DNA of 64,000 nt from Danxiaibacter flavus (GCF_041060425.1 NZ_JAULBC010000002.1:620001-684000); one strand, 5' to 3'. Shown: positions 17,512-26,743, numbered from the stretch's first letter. Notes: a model not told the origin generated them from the letters alone. Numbers and translations: made by a program.

Positions 17512-17733
17512 TTAATACTCGTCTTCGTTAAACAGGAAATCTTCCTGGCTCGGGTAATCCGGCCAGATATCTTCTATACTCTCATAGACCTCACCTTCGT
17601 CTTCCAACTCCTGAAGGTTTTCCACTACCTCAATAGGAGCACCGGAACGGATGGCATAATCGATTAATTCATCTTTGGTTGCAGGCCAGGGAGCATCTTC
17701 AAGATAACTGGCTAATTCTAGTGTCCAGAACAT
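17512..17733 (-). CDS. DUF2795-like small acidic protein
   Basis: A 73-residue acidic cytosolic protein. The pattern LASYLEDAPWPATKDELIDYAIRSGAP-x-EVVENL matches DUF2795, a short helical domain of unknown function common in bacteria. The frame stays open for 65 further codons upstream, but these cross the divergent promoter region with low-complexity codons, so MFWTLELASY at 17733 was chosen. It is divergent from the LolD-like ATPase gene at 17890. Confidence 0.78.
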   Translation of the reverse strand: MFWTLELASYLEDAPWPATKDELIDYAIRSGAPIEVVENLQELEDEGEVYESIEDIWPDYPSQEDFLFNEDEY

Positions 17734-17889
17734 AGTAAGCCTTTTAATTTTTGCGCAAATGTAAGTTTTGTAACGAAATAACCAAATGTACGGTTGCTTA
17801 AGTAAGTAAATATTAATAAAAATTTCGGGATAACTGCTTTTTCTTTCTTTATTGTGGGTAGGTTTGCTGTTATCCAGAAATTCAATTTT

Positions 17890-18543
17890 ATGCTTAAAGC
17901 TGAAGGCATTCATAAAAAATACGGGCAATTGGAAGTGTTGAAGGGCGTTGATATTGAGATAAACCAGGGCGAAATTGTTTCTATTGTGGGTTCCTCGGGT
18001 GCCGGAAAAAGTACCTTGCTACACATCCTCGGAACGCTGGATTCCGCGGATAGCGGCAAAATATTTCTTAACAACACACCGCTGCATACTTACACAGGCA
18101 AGAAGCTGGCTAATTTCAGGAACGCCAATATCGGCTTTGTTTTCCAGTTTCACCACCTGCTTCCCGAATTTACCGCTGTAGAAAATATTTGTATTCCTGG
18201 ATGGATTGCCGGAAGAAAGCGAAAAGATGTGTATGATCAAGCCATGCATCTCCTGGAAATTCTCGGCCTTGGTCAGCGGTTCGACAATAAACCGCAGCAG
18301 CTGAGTGGCGGCGAGCAACAGAGAGTAGCTGTGGCGCGCGCCCTGATCAACAAGCCTTCTATTGTGTTTGCCGATGAACCAACGGGAAATCTGGACAGCA
18401 AAAACGCAAATGATCTGCACGATCTTTTTGTTCAGCTCCGCAATGAATTCAAACAAACCTTTCTGATCGTTACACATAACGAAGAATTAGCTGATATGAG
18501 CGACAGGATATTACACATGAAGGATGGAAAAATTATTAATTGA
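17890..18543 (+). CDS. LolD-like ABC transporter ATP-binding protein
   Basis: ATPase subunit of 217 residues of the LolD/MacB-type ABC class, which drives lipoprotein release or similar periplasmic work with membrane subunits coded elsewhere. Walker A GSSGAGKS, Q-loop FQFHHLLPEFTAVEN (a LolD-like feature), signature LSGGEQQR, Walker B SIVFADEPTGNLD and the H-loop THNEE are all present. The frame opens at 17854, but MLKAEGIHKKYG at 17890 is the normal beginning. No permease gene is adjacent, as is common for lolD in Bacteroidota. Confidence 0.85.
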   Translation: MLKAEGIHKKYGQLEVLKGVDIEINQGEIVSIVGSSGAGKSTLLHILGTLDSADSGKIFLNNTPLHTYTGKKLANFRNANIGFVFQFHHLLPEFTAVENICIPGWIAGRKRKDVYDQAMHLLEILGLGQRFDNKPQQLSGGEQQRVAVARALINKPSIVFADEPTGNLDSKNANDLHDLFVQLRNEFKQTFLIVTHNEELADMSDRILHMKDGKIIN

Positions 18544-18660
18544 GTGCATAGAAGTAAGATGTCGGCCGCGCCAACATTTCTTTGTAAACAACTGACAAAG
18601 CTTAAAGCCTAAAGCGCAAAGCTGAAAGCTGACCGAAGCGAATTTTTTTAAACCATATGA

Positions 18661-19020
18661 GGCATGTAAGGGAATATAAGGTCTTACACACCGGCCAATA
18701 CTGACTAGAACCGTTTATACCTACTCAACCGGTTTGCGCCCTTCACCATTGACCATTCACTATTCACTAGTTGTATAGAAGGCATGTAAAGGAATATAAA
18801 ACCTTACACACCGGCCAATACTGACTAGAGCCGCATGCATTTATTCAACCGGCTTGCGCCCTTCACCATTGACCATTCACTATTCACTAGTTGTAGAGAA
18901 GGCATGTAAAGGAATATAAGGCCTTACACACCGGCCAATACTGACTAGAGCCGCATGCATTTATTCAACCGGTTTGCGCCCTTCACCATTGACCATTCAC
19001 TATTCACTAGTTGTAGAGAA
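18661..19020 (+). repeat. Three 120-bp tandem repeats
   Basis: Units 18661-18780, 18781-18900 and 18901-19020 are exactly 120 bp each and more than 90 percent alike; units 2 and 3 differ at very few positions. Each unit has ggcatgtaa-ggaatataa, cttacacaccggccaatactg, then the ttcaccattgaccattcactattcac word array and ctagttgta-agaa. The array ends 32 bp before the stop of the receptor gene on the minus strand. Confidence 0.97.
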
Positions 19021-19052
19021 GTATTCTTCCGGTAAAACTCAAAACTTAATCG

Positions 19053-21506
19053 TCAGTTTCTTTGCGTTCTTTGATTTACCTCTTCCGCACTGGTTGAATA
19101 ATTTCTGGTCGCCTTTAGTTTCTCGTTGCCAAAATTTCGTGTGTAGGTAAGTTTTAGGGTAGGCTGTGAAAAGTTTATTTTAAACGCTGTAACAAGGTTG
19201 TGCTCCGGAATATTTACCTGTGCTTTAAAGCGGGATGTGTTCAAAATATTCATCGCATTCAATGTAAAGGCTCCTCCTCTCCCGCGCAGTTTTTTCTTTA
19301 TACCAACGTCCAGCGATCCCAAACCACTTACTTCATAAATACCAGCTAAAAATTTCGACTGATAATAACCGGATAATTCTATAGAAAAATCCTTTGGCAA
19401 TGTAAATCGCTGGCTTCCGTTGATATTATAATTCATCTGCTTTACAGAAACAGGACTGCCTTTATACGTTGCATTTACCTGCTGCCACAAGCCTGTTATA
19501 CTCATCTGCATCACCCACCATTTGGTTACGTTAAATGGCAAAGAAAGAATGACCGAAACCGTTTTTTCGTTGTTAAGATTTTCGGCAGACAATATCAATT
19601 TGTTGGTCGAAGAATCTGAATGTGGCTGAAACCTTGCAATGGAATTGTCTTCTTTAGAATACGAAACAGAAAGCAGATAACTCTTAAACGTGTATCCTGC
19701 TTTAAAGTTATCGGAAATGGCAGGCTGCAAAGCCGGATTACCTGTTATTAGTGTGTTGGCGTTTGCATAATAAGTAAATGGAGCCAGGTCGGCAAAAGTC
19801 GGCCGGGTTATGCGACGGCTATAAGAAAAATCGACAGAGTTGTTGTCGTTGATTTTATGTGTAATAAAAAAACTCGGAAAAAGATTGCCATAGTGCCTGT
19901 CAACAATGTCTTTTTGTTCAACAGTTCCCAGGTTCGAGTTGGTGTACTCATAACGCAATCCCAGCTTAGCTTCTGTACGTTTACCGAGCTTTGCGTTTAA
20001 AGACGTATAGGCGGCACTGTAATTTTCCTTCAGCGTATATTTTGCAGATAATGAATCATCCCTCACCCACTCATTCTGTATTAACCGATCGAAACTAATA
20101 TCGTTATCAAACATCGAAATGGTTTCTTTCAAACCTGCATCCAAACTAAGCTTCTTGCCTATTTTTTTAGAATAATCAACCGCGAAAATCCAAAAAGACA
20201 TAGGCGTTTTTTTTCCACTCCTGAAGTATTCTTCATACACATAATGGCTATTCCCATCATAATAAACACTTTGGTAATTCACCGGTTGATTATTCTTGTA
20301 GTACATATAATCCACGTTGAAAACCAGTTTGTCAGTTTCATTAAAATTATGTTGCAGGTTAATGTTTCCGGTCAAACTATACCAGTGATTAATTTCATTA
20401 TTATAGTGATGTATCGTTGTATCCAATGCGCCATTCTTAGTAATAGAACTAATGTTATGTTCTGTTTGTTGGTACTTATTGTTATATCCGGAAAATAAGA
20501 TGCCCAGCATTGTTTTTTTAGAAAGCTCAATATCGATACCTGCCCTTCCATTCACATTCGGGATTGTTTCCATTCTATCGGTAGTAAAAGTGGTTTTCGT
20601 TTCAATGCCGCCATTTGAAATAATACTATAAGCATCTATCGGCAGAGGCTTACGAACCCGTGAATACGAAAGATCTCCGTACAAATTTATTTTCCCCTTG
20701 CGGTGGTTTACATTAACGGCTGCTTGTGTCACCAGCCCCTTGCCATAGCCAATCGTTCCGGAAAAAGAACCGTTAGTACCCACATTATTATTTTCTTTCA
20801 ACACAATGTTTATGTATCCTGCGTTGCCCTCCGCATCAAGGTTGGCAGGTGGGGTAGTGATCAATTCTATTTTCTCGATATTGCCCGATGGCATTGATTC
20901 GAGTAATTGCATCACTGCGGAAACCGGCGCCCTGCTTATTTTTCCGTTGATCATTAATACAACACCGCTTTTGCCATTCATCGCAATACTATTGTTCTGA
21001 TGATCGACAATAACACCCGGGGAACGCTCAAGCACTTCCAGTGCAGTGTTGCCTGCAGATGTAATGCTGCTTGCTACATTAATAACGAGCCGGTCTATCT
21101 TCTGTTCCAATAGCGGCTTTTTAACGGAAACAGCAACCTCTTTTAAAGCAGTGGTCTGCTCCTTCAGAATAATTGGAAGAACCGAAATTTTTGGATTGGT
21201 TTTATTAACAACAAACGGATGACTATAAGCTTCCTTGTAGTTCACGAAATTGGAAACGATCAGGTAATTTCCTTCGGCAATATTTTCAAAAAAATAAGTT
21301 CCTTTCTCATCACACATAATTGCTTTCACCAACGAAGAGTCCTTTGCTTTCAACAACAATACGTTTGCACGGGGCATCGGTTTACTAACCGAATCAACAA
21401 CTGTTCCTTTAATGGCCTGGCTGAATGATACAGAAGCAACAAAAAAATGAAGTACAACAAATAGAAGTGTTGTTAACCGTTTCGGGAGTACGGGTGTTTT
21501 TTTCAT
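19053..21506 (-). CDS. TonB-dependent-receptor-like outer-membrane beta-barrel protein
   Basis: An 817-residue outer-membrane protein of the OMP_b-brl_3 type (TonB-dependent receptor-like, non-SusC). A signal peptide (1-30) is followed by a carboxypeptidase-regulatory-like domain (about 32-120, IKGTVVDSVSKPMPRANV), a plug (about 130-230: VLERSPGVIVD, GVVLMINGK, IEKIELITTPPANLDAEGNAG) and a barrel of about 550 residues with alternating aromatic strands. It ends in TSAEEVNQRTQRN rather than an aromatic residue. No SusD is next to it, so the cargo is unknown. It appears monocistronic. Confidence 0.9.
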   Translation of the reverse strand: MKKTPVLPKRLTTLLFVVLHFFVASVSFSQAIKGTVVDSVSKPMPRANVLLLKAKDSSLVKAIMCDEKGTYFFENIAEGNYLIVSNFVNYKEAYSHPFVVNKTNPKISVLPIILKEQTTALKEVAVSVKKPLLEQKIDRLVINVASSITSAGNTALEVLERSPGVIVDHQNNSIAMNGKSGVVLMINGKISRAPVSAVMQLLESMPSGNIEKIELITTPPANLDAEGNAGYINIVLKENNNVGTNGSFSGTIGYGKGLVTQAAVNVNHRKGKINLYGDLSYSRVRKPLPIDAYSIISNGGIETKTTFTTDRMETIPNVNGRAGIDIELSKKTMLGILFSGYNNKYQQTEHNISSITKNGALDTTIHHYNNEINHWYSLTGNINLQHNFNETDKLVFNVDYMYYKNNQPVNYQSVYYDGNSHYVYEEYFRSGKKTPMSFWIFAVDYSKKIGKKLSLDAGLKETISMFDNDISFDRLIQNEWVRDDSLSAKYTLKENYSAAYTSLNAKLGKRTEAKLGLRYEYTNSNLGTVEQKDIVDRHYGNLFPSFFITHKINDNNSVDFSYSRRITRPTFADLAPFTYYANANTLITGNPALQPAISDNFKAGYTFKSYLLSVSYSKEDNSIARFQPHSDSSTNKLILSAENLNNEKTVSVILSLPFNVTKWWVMQMSITGLWQQVNATYKGSPVSVKQMNYNINGSQRFTLPKDFSIELSGYYQSKFLAGIYEVSGLGSLDVGIKKKLRGRGGAFTLNAMNILNTSRFKAQVNIPEHNLVTAFKINFSQPTLKLTYTRNFGNEKLKATRNYSTSAEEVNQRTQRN

Positions 21507-21728
21507 GCGAATCAGTTGGAATGTTAGAAATCATCACCTACCTATAATCGCAAAAAATCAAAGATTTTGGGGACCTTACTTTGTGTTTTTCTTAAAATAT
21601 ATTCTCTATAAAGTACTACAATAAAAGAAAGAATGCAAGCAGTTGAAAAAATTATTTACAGAACACTCATTGTGAAGGAAGACAGCTGTTAGCGTCCCAT
21701 CTGCGCTCTTCAGAAACTAACTAACGTT
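21507..21728. other. Gene-free upstream region of the beta-barrel receptor gene
   Basis: No gene seen. Presumed promoter region of the receptor; no motif recognised. The gene-free stretch continues to 22195 and also holds the nested inverted repeat described next. Confidence 0.4.
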
Positions 21729-21962
21729 ATGTCATTAAGTTAAGCACAGACATCTTCAACTTTGGGAGATATCTCCTATCGTCGATATGACGATCCTGGC
21801 TTATCAGAAAAAGTAATCACAACAGCATCAATACCAAGTACAGAATAATGAGCAAGTCTGCAACCTCAACGTCACCTCGACGACAGGAGAGGTCTCCCGA
21901 ATATAGAACTGATGGTGATATTTTATAAGCGTTTGATATGAAAACTCTTAACTTAATGACAT
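21729..21962. repeat. Nested inverted-repeat element (234 bp), MITE-like
   Basis: Outer arms atgtcattaagttaag (21729-21744) and cttaacttaatgacat (21947-21962) are a perfect 16-bp inverted repeat. Inside, 21761-21792 and 21870-21901 pair over 26 of 32 positions. Each inner arm itself contains small palindromes (ggagatatctcc, cgtcgatatgacg). No coding frame lies inside. The shape suggests a non-autonomous mobile element or a structured RNA; no target-site duplication was established. Confidence 0.7.
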
Positions 21963-22141
21963 TGCCCGAAGGGATTCGCTTCACTGAAGTTCGTCTGTAA
22001 CCTTTAACCTAACAAGGATCGCCACTTAAGTTGTTGAAATTTAGTCGGACAATAATGATTGAAAATTGACAATGCTGAGCTAACATGAAATATGTACGCG
22101 CGAATGCAAATGTGCGGTCTGCGAAAAGTGCTATATGTGTA

Positions 22142-22199
22142 GAAACAAGCGGTTAGACAAAATAGCTGATAGCTCAGAGCTGATAGCTGACAGCTTTAC
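22142..22199. repeat. Intergenic word-repeat array (agctgatagctgacagct)
   Basis: Words aatagctgatagctcagagctgatagctgacagct end directly at the stop of the adenosyltransferase gene. A short attgaaaattgacaatg word also occurs at about 22058. Confidence 0.7.
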
Positions 22200-22756
22200 A
22201 CTCTCGGTTTCCAGGCCACTTCTTCTACCTTAAACAAATGCGCGGCATATCTTGCCACGACAAAAAGATAATCGCTCAAACGGTTGATGTATTTAATTAC
22301 TATAGGTTCTACAAACATGCCTTCCTCCTGCATCTGTACACAGATGCGTTCGGCCCTGCGGCAAACACACCGGGTAACGTGAGCCGTTGAAACCGCAACA
22401 TGACCGCCGGGAAGGATAAAATATTTCATTGCCGGTAATACTTCGTTCATTTTATCGATCTCTTTCTCAAGAAAAGTAATATCCTCTTCTTTAAGATCCG
22501 GAATCTTCATCAACGGTTCCTTTTCCGGGTCACATGCCAGCGATGAACCAATGGTAAAAAGCCTGTCCTGTACTTCTTTTAAAACATCTTTTGTATGGCT
22601 ATCATTCAAATGATCATTCAGCAATCCTATATAAGAATTCAATTCATCAACTGTACCGTAACTTTCAATGCGGATATGACTTTTGGGGACTTTGGTTCCA
22701 CCGATAAGTGAGGTTTTTCCTTTATCGCCTGTCCTGGTATAGATCTTTAAAGCCAT
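22196..22756 (-). CDS. PduO-type cob(I)alamin adenosyltransferase
   Basis: Cytosolic enzyme of 186 residues that transfers adenosyl from ATP to cob(I)alamin, making coenzyme B12. The ATP-binding N-terminus IYTRTGDKGKTSLIGG, the VDELNSYIG block, and the C-terminal RCVCRRAER plus VIKYINRLSDYLFVVAR motifs are all intact, and the length is normal. It is first of a loose minus-strand pair with no cobalamin genes adjacent, as expected for a salvage enzyme. Confidence 0.93.
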   Translation of the reverse strand: MALKIYTRTGDKGKTSLIGGTKVPKSHIRIESYGTVDELNSYIGLLNDHLNDSHTKDVLKEVQDRLFTIGSSLACDPEKEPLMKIPDLKEEDITFLEKEIDKMNEVLPAMKYFILPGGHVAVSTAHVTRCVCRRAERICVQMQEEGMFVEPIVIKYINRLSDYLFVVARYAAHLFKVEEVAWKPRV

Positions 22757-22759
22757 GCT

Positions 22760-22867
22760 ATGTAAGATGTAAGATGTACGATTTTAGATGTGAATGCACG
22801 ATGAGTATACTACAGAAATAGAATTATGAAGCCTTATGCCTTCAGCTAAGAGCTGATTGCTGATAGC
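22760..22867. repeat. Intergenic word-repeat array (tgtaagatgtaagatgtacg; agctgattgctgatagc)
   Basis: Short words gtaagatgtaagatgtacgat, then further on ttcagctaagagctgattgctgatagctcacagctc up to the stop of the ABC ATPase gene at 22868. Confidence 0.65.
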
Positions 22868-23587
22868 TCACAGCTCATTATGGTGTACAGCCGACAGTTC
22901 ATGTGCTTTTGGATGATCGCTTTCAATCACTCCGTCACGCAGGCGAATTACCCTTTTTGCATAAGCAGCAATATCTTCTTCGTGTGTAACCAATACTACA
23001 GTGTTTCCTGCGGCCTGGATTTGTCCGAAGATCTCCATCACTTCCACAGAAGTCTTGGAATCGAGGTTACCGGTTGGCTCATCCGCAAGCAATATTGATG
23101 GATTGTTTACCAGCGCCCTCGCTATTGCTACACGTTGAATCTGTCCGCCGCTCATTTCATTTGGCTTATGATGACTCCTGGTTTCCAGCCCAACTTTTTT
23201 AAGTGAATCAAGGGCTCTCTCCATTCTTTCTTTCTTACTAACACCCGCATAAACAAGTGGCAGGGCAACGTTTTCGGCAGCTGTAAGTCTTGGCAAAAGA
23301 TTGAATTGCTGAAACACGAATCCTATTTCATGGTTGCGCACATCTGCCAGGTCATCATCCGTCATCTTGCTTACGTCTTTACCATTGAGCACATAGGTTC
23401 CTCCGGTTGGCGTATCCAGGCAGCCCAGAATATTCATCAATGTACTTTTTCCACTACCACTGGGGCCCATCAGCGCCACATATTCATTCTTAAATATATC
23501 AAGCGAAATGCCTCTCAGAACTTCAATGGACTGCGAGCCCATGAAATACGACTTCCGGATCTGTTCAAGATGAATGATGGATTGCAT
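22868..23587 (-). CDS. MacB-type ABC transporter ATP-binding protein
   Basis: ABC ATPase of 239 residues, MacB/LolD class, usually paired with FtsX-like permeases. Walker A GPSGSGKST, Q-loop FQQFNLLPRLTAAEN, signature MSGGQIQR, Walker B SILLADEPTGNLD and H-loop THEED are complete. The C-terminal tail HPKAHELSAVHHNEL is an extension beyond the domain. It lies 27 bp after gatC. The permease is not adjacent, so the exported substrate is unknown. Confidence 0.88.
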   Translation of the reverse strand: MQSIIHLEQIRKSYFMGSQSIEVLRGISLDIFKNEYVALMGPSGSGKSTLMNILGCLDTPTGGTYVLNGKDVSKMTDDDLADVRNHEIGFVFQQFNLLPRLTAAENVALPLVYAGVSKKERMERALDSLKKVGLETRSHHKPNEMSGGQIQRVAIARALVNNPSILLADEPTGNLDSKTSVEVMEIFGQIQAAGNTVVLVTHEEDIAAYAKRVIRLRDGVIESDHPKAHELSAVHHNEL

Positions 23588-23614
23588 GTTGCTTCCTGTA
23601 TTGTTTTAAGAAAA

Positions 23615-23914
23615 TTATGCTGATGGATTTTTAATCACTTTAGGTACCTTGAAAAAAACATCATCATGCAACGGGGCGTTCAGCAAAGCTTCCTGCCTTG
23701 TAACAGAGCCTTTTACCTCGTCTTCTCTCAACACGTTGATCGCATCGCCCATATGAAGTAAGGGTTCAACACCTGTTGTATCAATTTCACTTAATTGTTC
23801 AACAAAGTTCAGAATCCTTTCAAAATCGCCTTTCAACGCGGTTTTCTCACTTTCACTAAAATGCAGTCTGGATAAATGCGCCAGGTTGTCAATTAATTCG
23901 TCTGTAACTTTCAT
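23615..23914 (-). CDS. gatC: Glu-tRNA(Gln)/Asp-tRNA(Asn) amidotransferase subunit C
   Basis: Small 99-residue subunit that clamps GatA and GatB in the transamidation complex that makes Gln-tRNA or Asn-tRNA. The family pattern is clear: VTDELIDNLAHLSRLHFSE, ERILNFVEQLSEIDTTGVEPL and the C-terminal LREDEV ... LLNAPLHDDVFFKVPKV. gatA and gatB are not in the window, as is usual in Bacteroidota where the subunits are dispersed. Confidence 0.93.
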   Translation of the reverse strand: MKVTDELIDNLAHLSRLHFSESEKTALKGDFERILNFVEQLSEIDTTGVEPLLHMGDAINVLREDEVKGSVTRQEALLNAPLHDDVFFKVPKVIKNPSA

Positions 23915-24089
23915 CTGCTTACTTTAAAACTTTTACTAACCAAACATTTTGCCCTTTAAAGTATAATGTTTGGCATTCATGAGTTTAAAAACTCATCTCT
24001 AACAAAAATAACCGTTCGTTTCTAGAAAACGGAAATTTTTATAGAAGCGGCTATTAACTGCGTTTTTAGGGCTATATTCATTGTAAAAC

Positions 24090-24105
24090 TGGCTTAAGAA
24101 ATGCT
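24090..24105 (+). promoter_or_regulatory. Candidate sigma-54 (-24/-12) promoter upstream of the NtrC-type regulator
   Basis: The sequence tggcttaagaaatgct has GG at 24091-24092 and GC at 24103-24104, the exact GG-N10-GC spacing of sigma-54 promoters. The start codon is about 80 bp downstream. The neighbouring gene is itself a sigma-54 activator, so autoregulation is plausible. One match to a short motif can occur by chance. Confidence 0.4.
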
Positions 24106-24182
24106 TATCTACATTAAGTCTTTTATGACGGTTTAAAAGAAACAACGATATTTACATCTCTCAAAGGAATGTTTAATATTTT

Positions 24183-25553
24183 ATGAAACCAACGCCTATC
24201 TTAATACATATTGTAGAGGATGATGCCTTTTATTGCTCATTGTTAGCACATCATCTTTCGCTAAACCCGGAGCACCATGTAAAGAAATTTACTTCTGCAA
24301 GGGCGTTTCTAGATGCCCTCCATGAAAAGCCCGATATAGTTACGCTTGACTATTCACTCCCCGATGGAACGGGCGACCAACTTCTGTCTCAGGTAAAGGA
24401 ATTAAGCCCGGACACCAAGATCATTTTTATCTCCGGCCAGAATGACATTAAGATTGCGATAGATCTTTTAAAGAAAGGCGTTCACGATTACATTGTAAAA
24501 GATGACGACACGAAGGAACGTCTTTGGATAGCTGTTGAACATTTACGGGAAACAATAGAATTGAAGAAAGAGCTCGACAGCCTGAGAAATGAAGTGGCCA
24601 AAAAATATGATTTCCAGAAAGTGATGATCGGTAACAGCGATCCGATACGCCAGGTGTTTCAATGGATAGACAAGGCTTCAAAAACAAATATCACAGTTTC
24701 TATTAATGGAGAGACAGGTACCGGTAAGGAATTGGTAGCAAAGTCAATACATTTTAATTCATTTCGTAAAAAACAGCCTTTTGTAGCCGTAAATGTTGCA
24801 GCAATACCCAAAGAGTTGTTGGAAAGCGAATTATTTGGCCACGAAAAAGGTGCTTTTACGGGTGCCGCCGGAAGGCGCATCGGAAAATTTGAGGAAGCAC
24901 ATAAAGGAACTCTATTTCTTGATGAGATTGGCGAAATGGATCTAAGCCTTCAGGCAAAGCTATTACGGGTTCTTCAGGAAAAAGAAATTACACGTGTAGG
25001 AAGCAATCAACTGATCCCTATAGACGTCCGGATAATTGTGGCCACACACAAAAACCTGCTGCATGAAGTTAAAAATGGCCGGTTCAGAGAAGATCTGTAT
25101 TACCGGCTTCTGGGTTTGCCAATAGTTGTTCCACCCCTTAGAGAAAGGGGAAATGACATTATACTTATTGCACGTTTTTTCATTGACCAGTTTTGCAGGG
25201 AAAACAGTCTGCAGTCAAAAACGCTTACCGTTGAAGCTAAGAAAAAGCTGATGCTGTATAATTTTCCGGGCAATATCCGCGAGCTGAAATCAATTGTAGA
25301 ACTGGCTTGTGTAATGAGTGATGAAAATGAAATAGACGCCCCGCATATCAATATTTCAAGCAACAGCTATATCGAAAAAATGAATGGTGAAGACGTCACG
25401 CTCAGGGATTTTACCACGCGGCTAATTCAACATTATCTTGAAGTCTACCAGTACGATGTGTTAAAGGTGGCTGAAAAATTAGATATTGGTAAATCTACTA
25501 TTTATCGCATGATCAAGAATAATGAGCTGGTAGTTTCCAAATATCAAAATTAA
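24183..25553 (+). CDS. NtrC-family sigma-54-dependent response regulator
   Basis: Three-domain transcription activator of 456 residues. Receiver domain (1-125) with acidic pocket E12-D13-D14 and phospho-acceptor Asp56; AAA+ sigma-54 interaction domain with Walker A GETGTGKE (176-183), GAFTGA loop (223-228) and Walker B GTLFLDEIG; C-terminal Fis-type HTH (about 415-456, VAEKLDIGKSTIYRMI). All residues for phospho-control and sigma-54 contact are intact. It opens the exopolysaccharide region and is followed by an Hpt protein and a lone receiver, so it probably governs that locus. No histidine kinase is encoded nearby. Confidence 0.93.
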   Translation: MKPTPILIHIVEDDAFYCSLLAHHLSLNPEHHVKKFTSARAFLDALHEKPDIVTLDYSLPDGTGDQLLSQVKELSPDTKIIFISGQNDIKIAIDLLKKGVHDYIVKDDDTKERLWIAVEHLRETIELKKELDSLRNEVAKKYDFQKVMIGNSDPIRQVFQWIDKASKTNITVSINGETGTGKELVAKSIHFNSFRKKQPFVAVNVAAIPKELLESELFGHEKGAFTGAAGRRIGKFEEAHKGTLFLDEIGEMDLSLQAKLLRVLQEKEITRVGSNQLIPIDVRIIVATHKNLLHEVKNGRFREDLYYRLLGLPIVVPPLRERGNDIILIARFFIDQFCRENSLQSKTLTVEAKKKLMLYNFPGNIRELKSIVELACVMSDENEIDAPHINISSNSYIEKMNGEDVTLRDFTTRLIQHYLEVYQYDVLKVAEKLDIGKSTIYRMIKNNELVVSKYQN

Positions 25554-25630
25554 TTATACTATTTATTTTCTGCGAAATTACAGTTAACCGCCCTGCGCCA
25601 ATTTCAAAACCGGGATATGCTGCTTATACC

Positions 25631-25978
25631 ATGACAAATTCATATTTCAATATTGAACATCTTCTGGAATTAACCAATAATGATATCAATTTCGTAAAAG
25701 AGCTCGCGGGAGTTTTCTGTGAAACTATTCCTCCGATGGCCGATGAAATGCAGATTGCCTGCGACGAAAGTAACTGGCAGGCTGTTAGTCAGTTAGCCCA
25801 CAAGCTTAAACCTTCTATTGATACAATGCGTATTGAGAGCATTCGGGACGATATTTTGCAAATTGAATCAAGAACCAAACAAAATATTGAGCTGCACACA
25901 GTGCCTGCACTGGTAACAAAAGTGTGTGAAGTTGTATATCTTACCAGAGATGAATTAATGGCAAGTTTTTTGAAGTAA
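25631..25978 (+). CDS. Hpt-domain phosphotransfer protein
   Basis: A 115-residue all-helical protein with one histidine phosphotransfer domain. His57 in QLAHKLKPS fits the phospho-histidine motif (usually AHKLKGS; here Pro replaces Gly). It would relay phosphate between a hybrid kinase and a receiver. The gene is 77 bp after the NtrC-type regulator and upstream of a stand-alone receiver, so the three could form one relay. Confidence 0.8.
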   Translation: MTNSYFNIEHLLELTNNDINFVKELAGVFCETIPPMADEMQIACDESNWQAVSQLAHKLKPSIDTMRIESIRDDILQIESRTKQNIELHTVPALVTKVCEVVYLTRDELMASFLK

Positions 25979-26344
25979 ATCTTTCCTGGTAAAAACATAT
26001 TTTGTGTAATCCTAAAGTGCTTTTTAAAATATCAGCATTATTAAAATGTATTAGAGACTATTAATAAATTATTTTTTTAAAAGAGTTTTTCACTTTTTTT
26101 TTGCTTCTTTGTGGAAGTTTACTATTTTAGCATAAACAAAAGCAATCCATCCAATCCTGGAAATTCCGCTACCGTTTATCCTCCTTTGAAATTTCCGGTT
26201 TCTATCCTGAATATCCACTTTAAGAATTACTCATTATCTGCTCCACTTCCTGTGATTAATCGTTACCATTTGCTTGCATGTGTATGTTATGTTGGTAGCT
26301 ATTAAATTGATTAACTGCCGTTTGGCGCAGAAATAAATGAGATT
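25979..26344. other. Gene-free stretch between Hpt and response regulator genes
   Basis: About 365 bases, A/T rich with poly-T runs near 26066-26110. A 64-codon frame at 26111-26305 with a GTG start has no recognisable features and is not called. Nothing else seen. Confidence 0.4.
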
Positions 26345-26743
26345 ATGAAAAAGATATTAATTGTAGAAGATAACGTCCCGATGAGATATTTGTTAGAAAC
26401 TATTCTTAAGAAGTCATACAATGTGCGTTCGGCGGATGATGGGTTGACAGCGATGATGTTACTTTCTCAAGGATTTGTGCCTGACTTAATACTAACTGAT
26501 ATAAATATGCCTTCCATTAATGGTTGGGAACTTATAGTTTATTTAAAGAAAAGCATTTTATATAAAAACATCCCTATCGTAGTATTATCATCCAGCCAAC
26601 TGGAAGATGTTGCTTTAGCAACCGATAAGGACTTGATACATGGATGTATCAAAAAGCCATTTGAGCCTGTTAACCTGTTACAACACTTATCAGGCGTACT
26701 AAAAACCTCTAACTATTTGTCTGCTGTACCAGTAAAAGAATAA
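26345..26743 (+). CDS. Single-domain response regulator
   Basis: A 132-residue CheY-like receiver without an output domain. Acidic pocket E8-D9, phospho-acceptor Asp52 (LILTDINMPSINGW), the conserved Ser/Thr in VVLSSS and Lys in IKKPF are intact. It lies 23 bp ahead of the sugar transferase gene, whose own N-terminus resembles a degenerate receiver, so a regulatory link to polysaccharide initiation is likely. The output partner is unknown. Confidence 0.88.
   Translation: MKKILIVEDNVPMRYLLETILKKSYNVRSADDGLTAMMLLSQGFVPDLILTDINMPSINGWELIVYLKKSILYKNIPIVVLSSSQLEDVALATDKDLIHGCIKKPFEPVNLLQHLSGVLKTSNYLSAVPVKE

Noticed and set aside
18661..19020. CRISPR array
   Set aside because: Units are 120 bp and near-identical throughout, with no repeat/spacer alternation and no cas genes.
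21507..22195. tRNA or small RNA gene in the long gap
   Set aside because: No cloverleaf or known RNA recognised; only the nested inverted repeat and word repeats were supportable.
26111..26305. 64-codon plus-strand frame with GTG start
   Set aside because: No recognisable features, low-complexity composition; left in the gene-free stretch.
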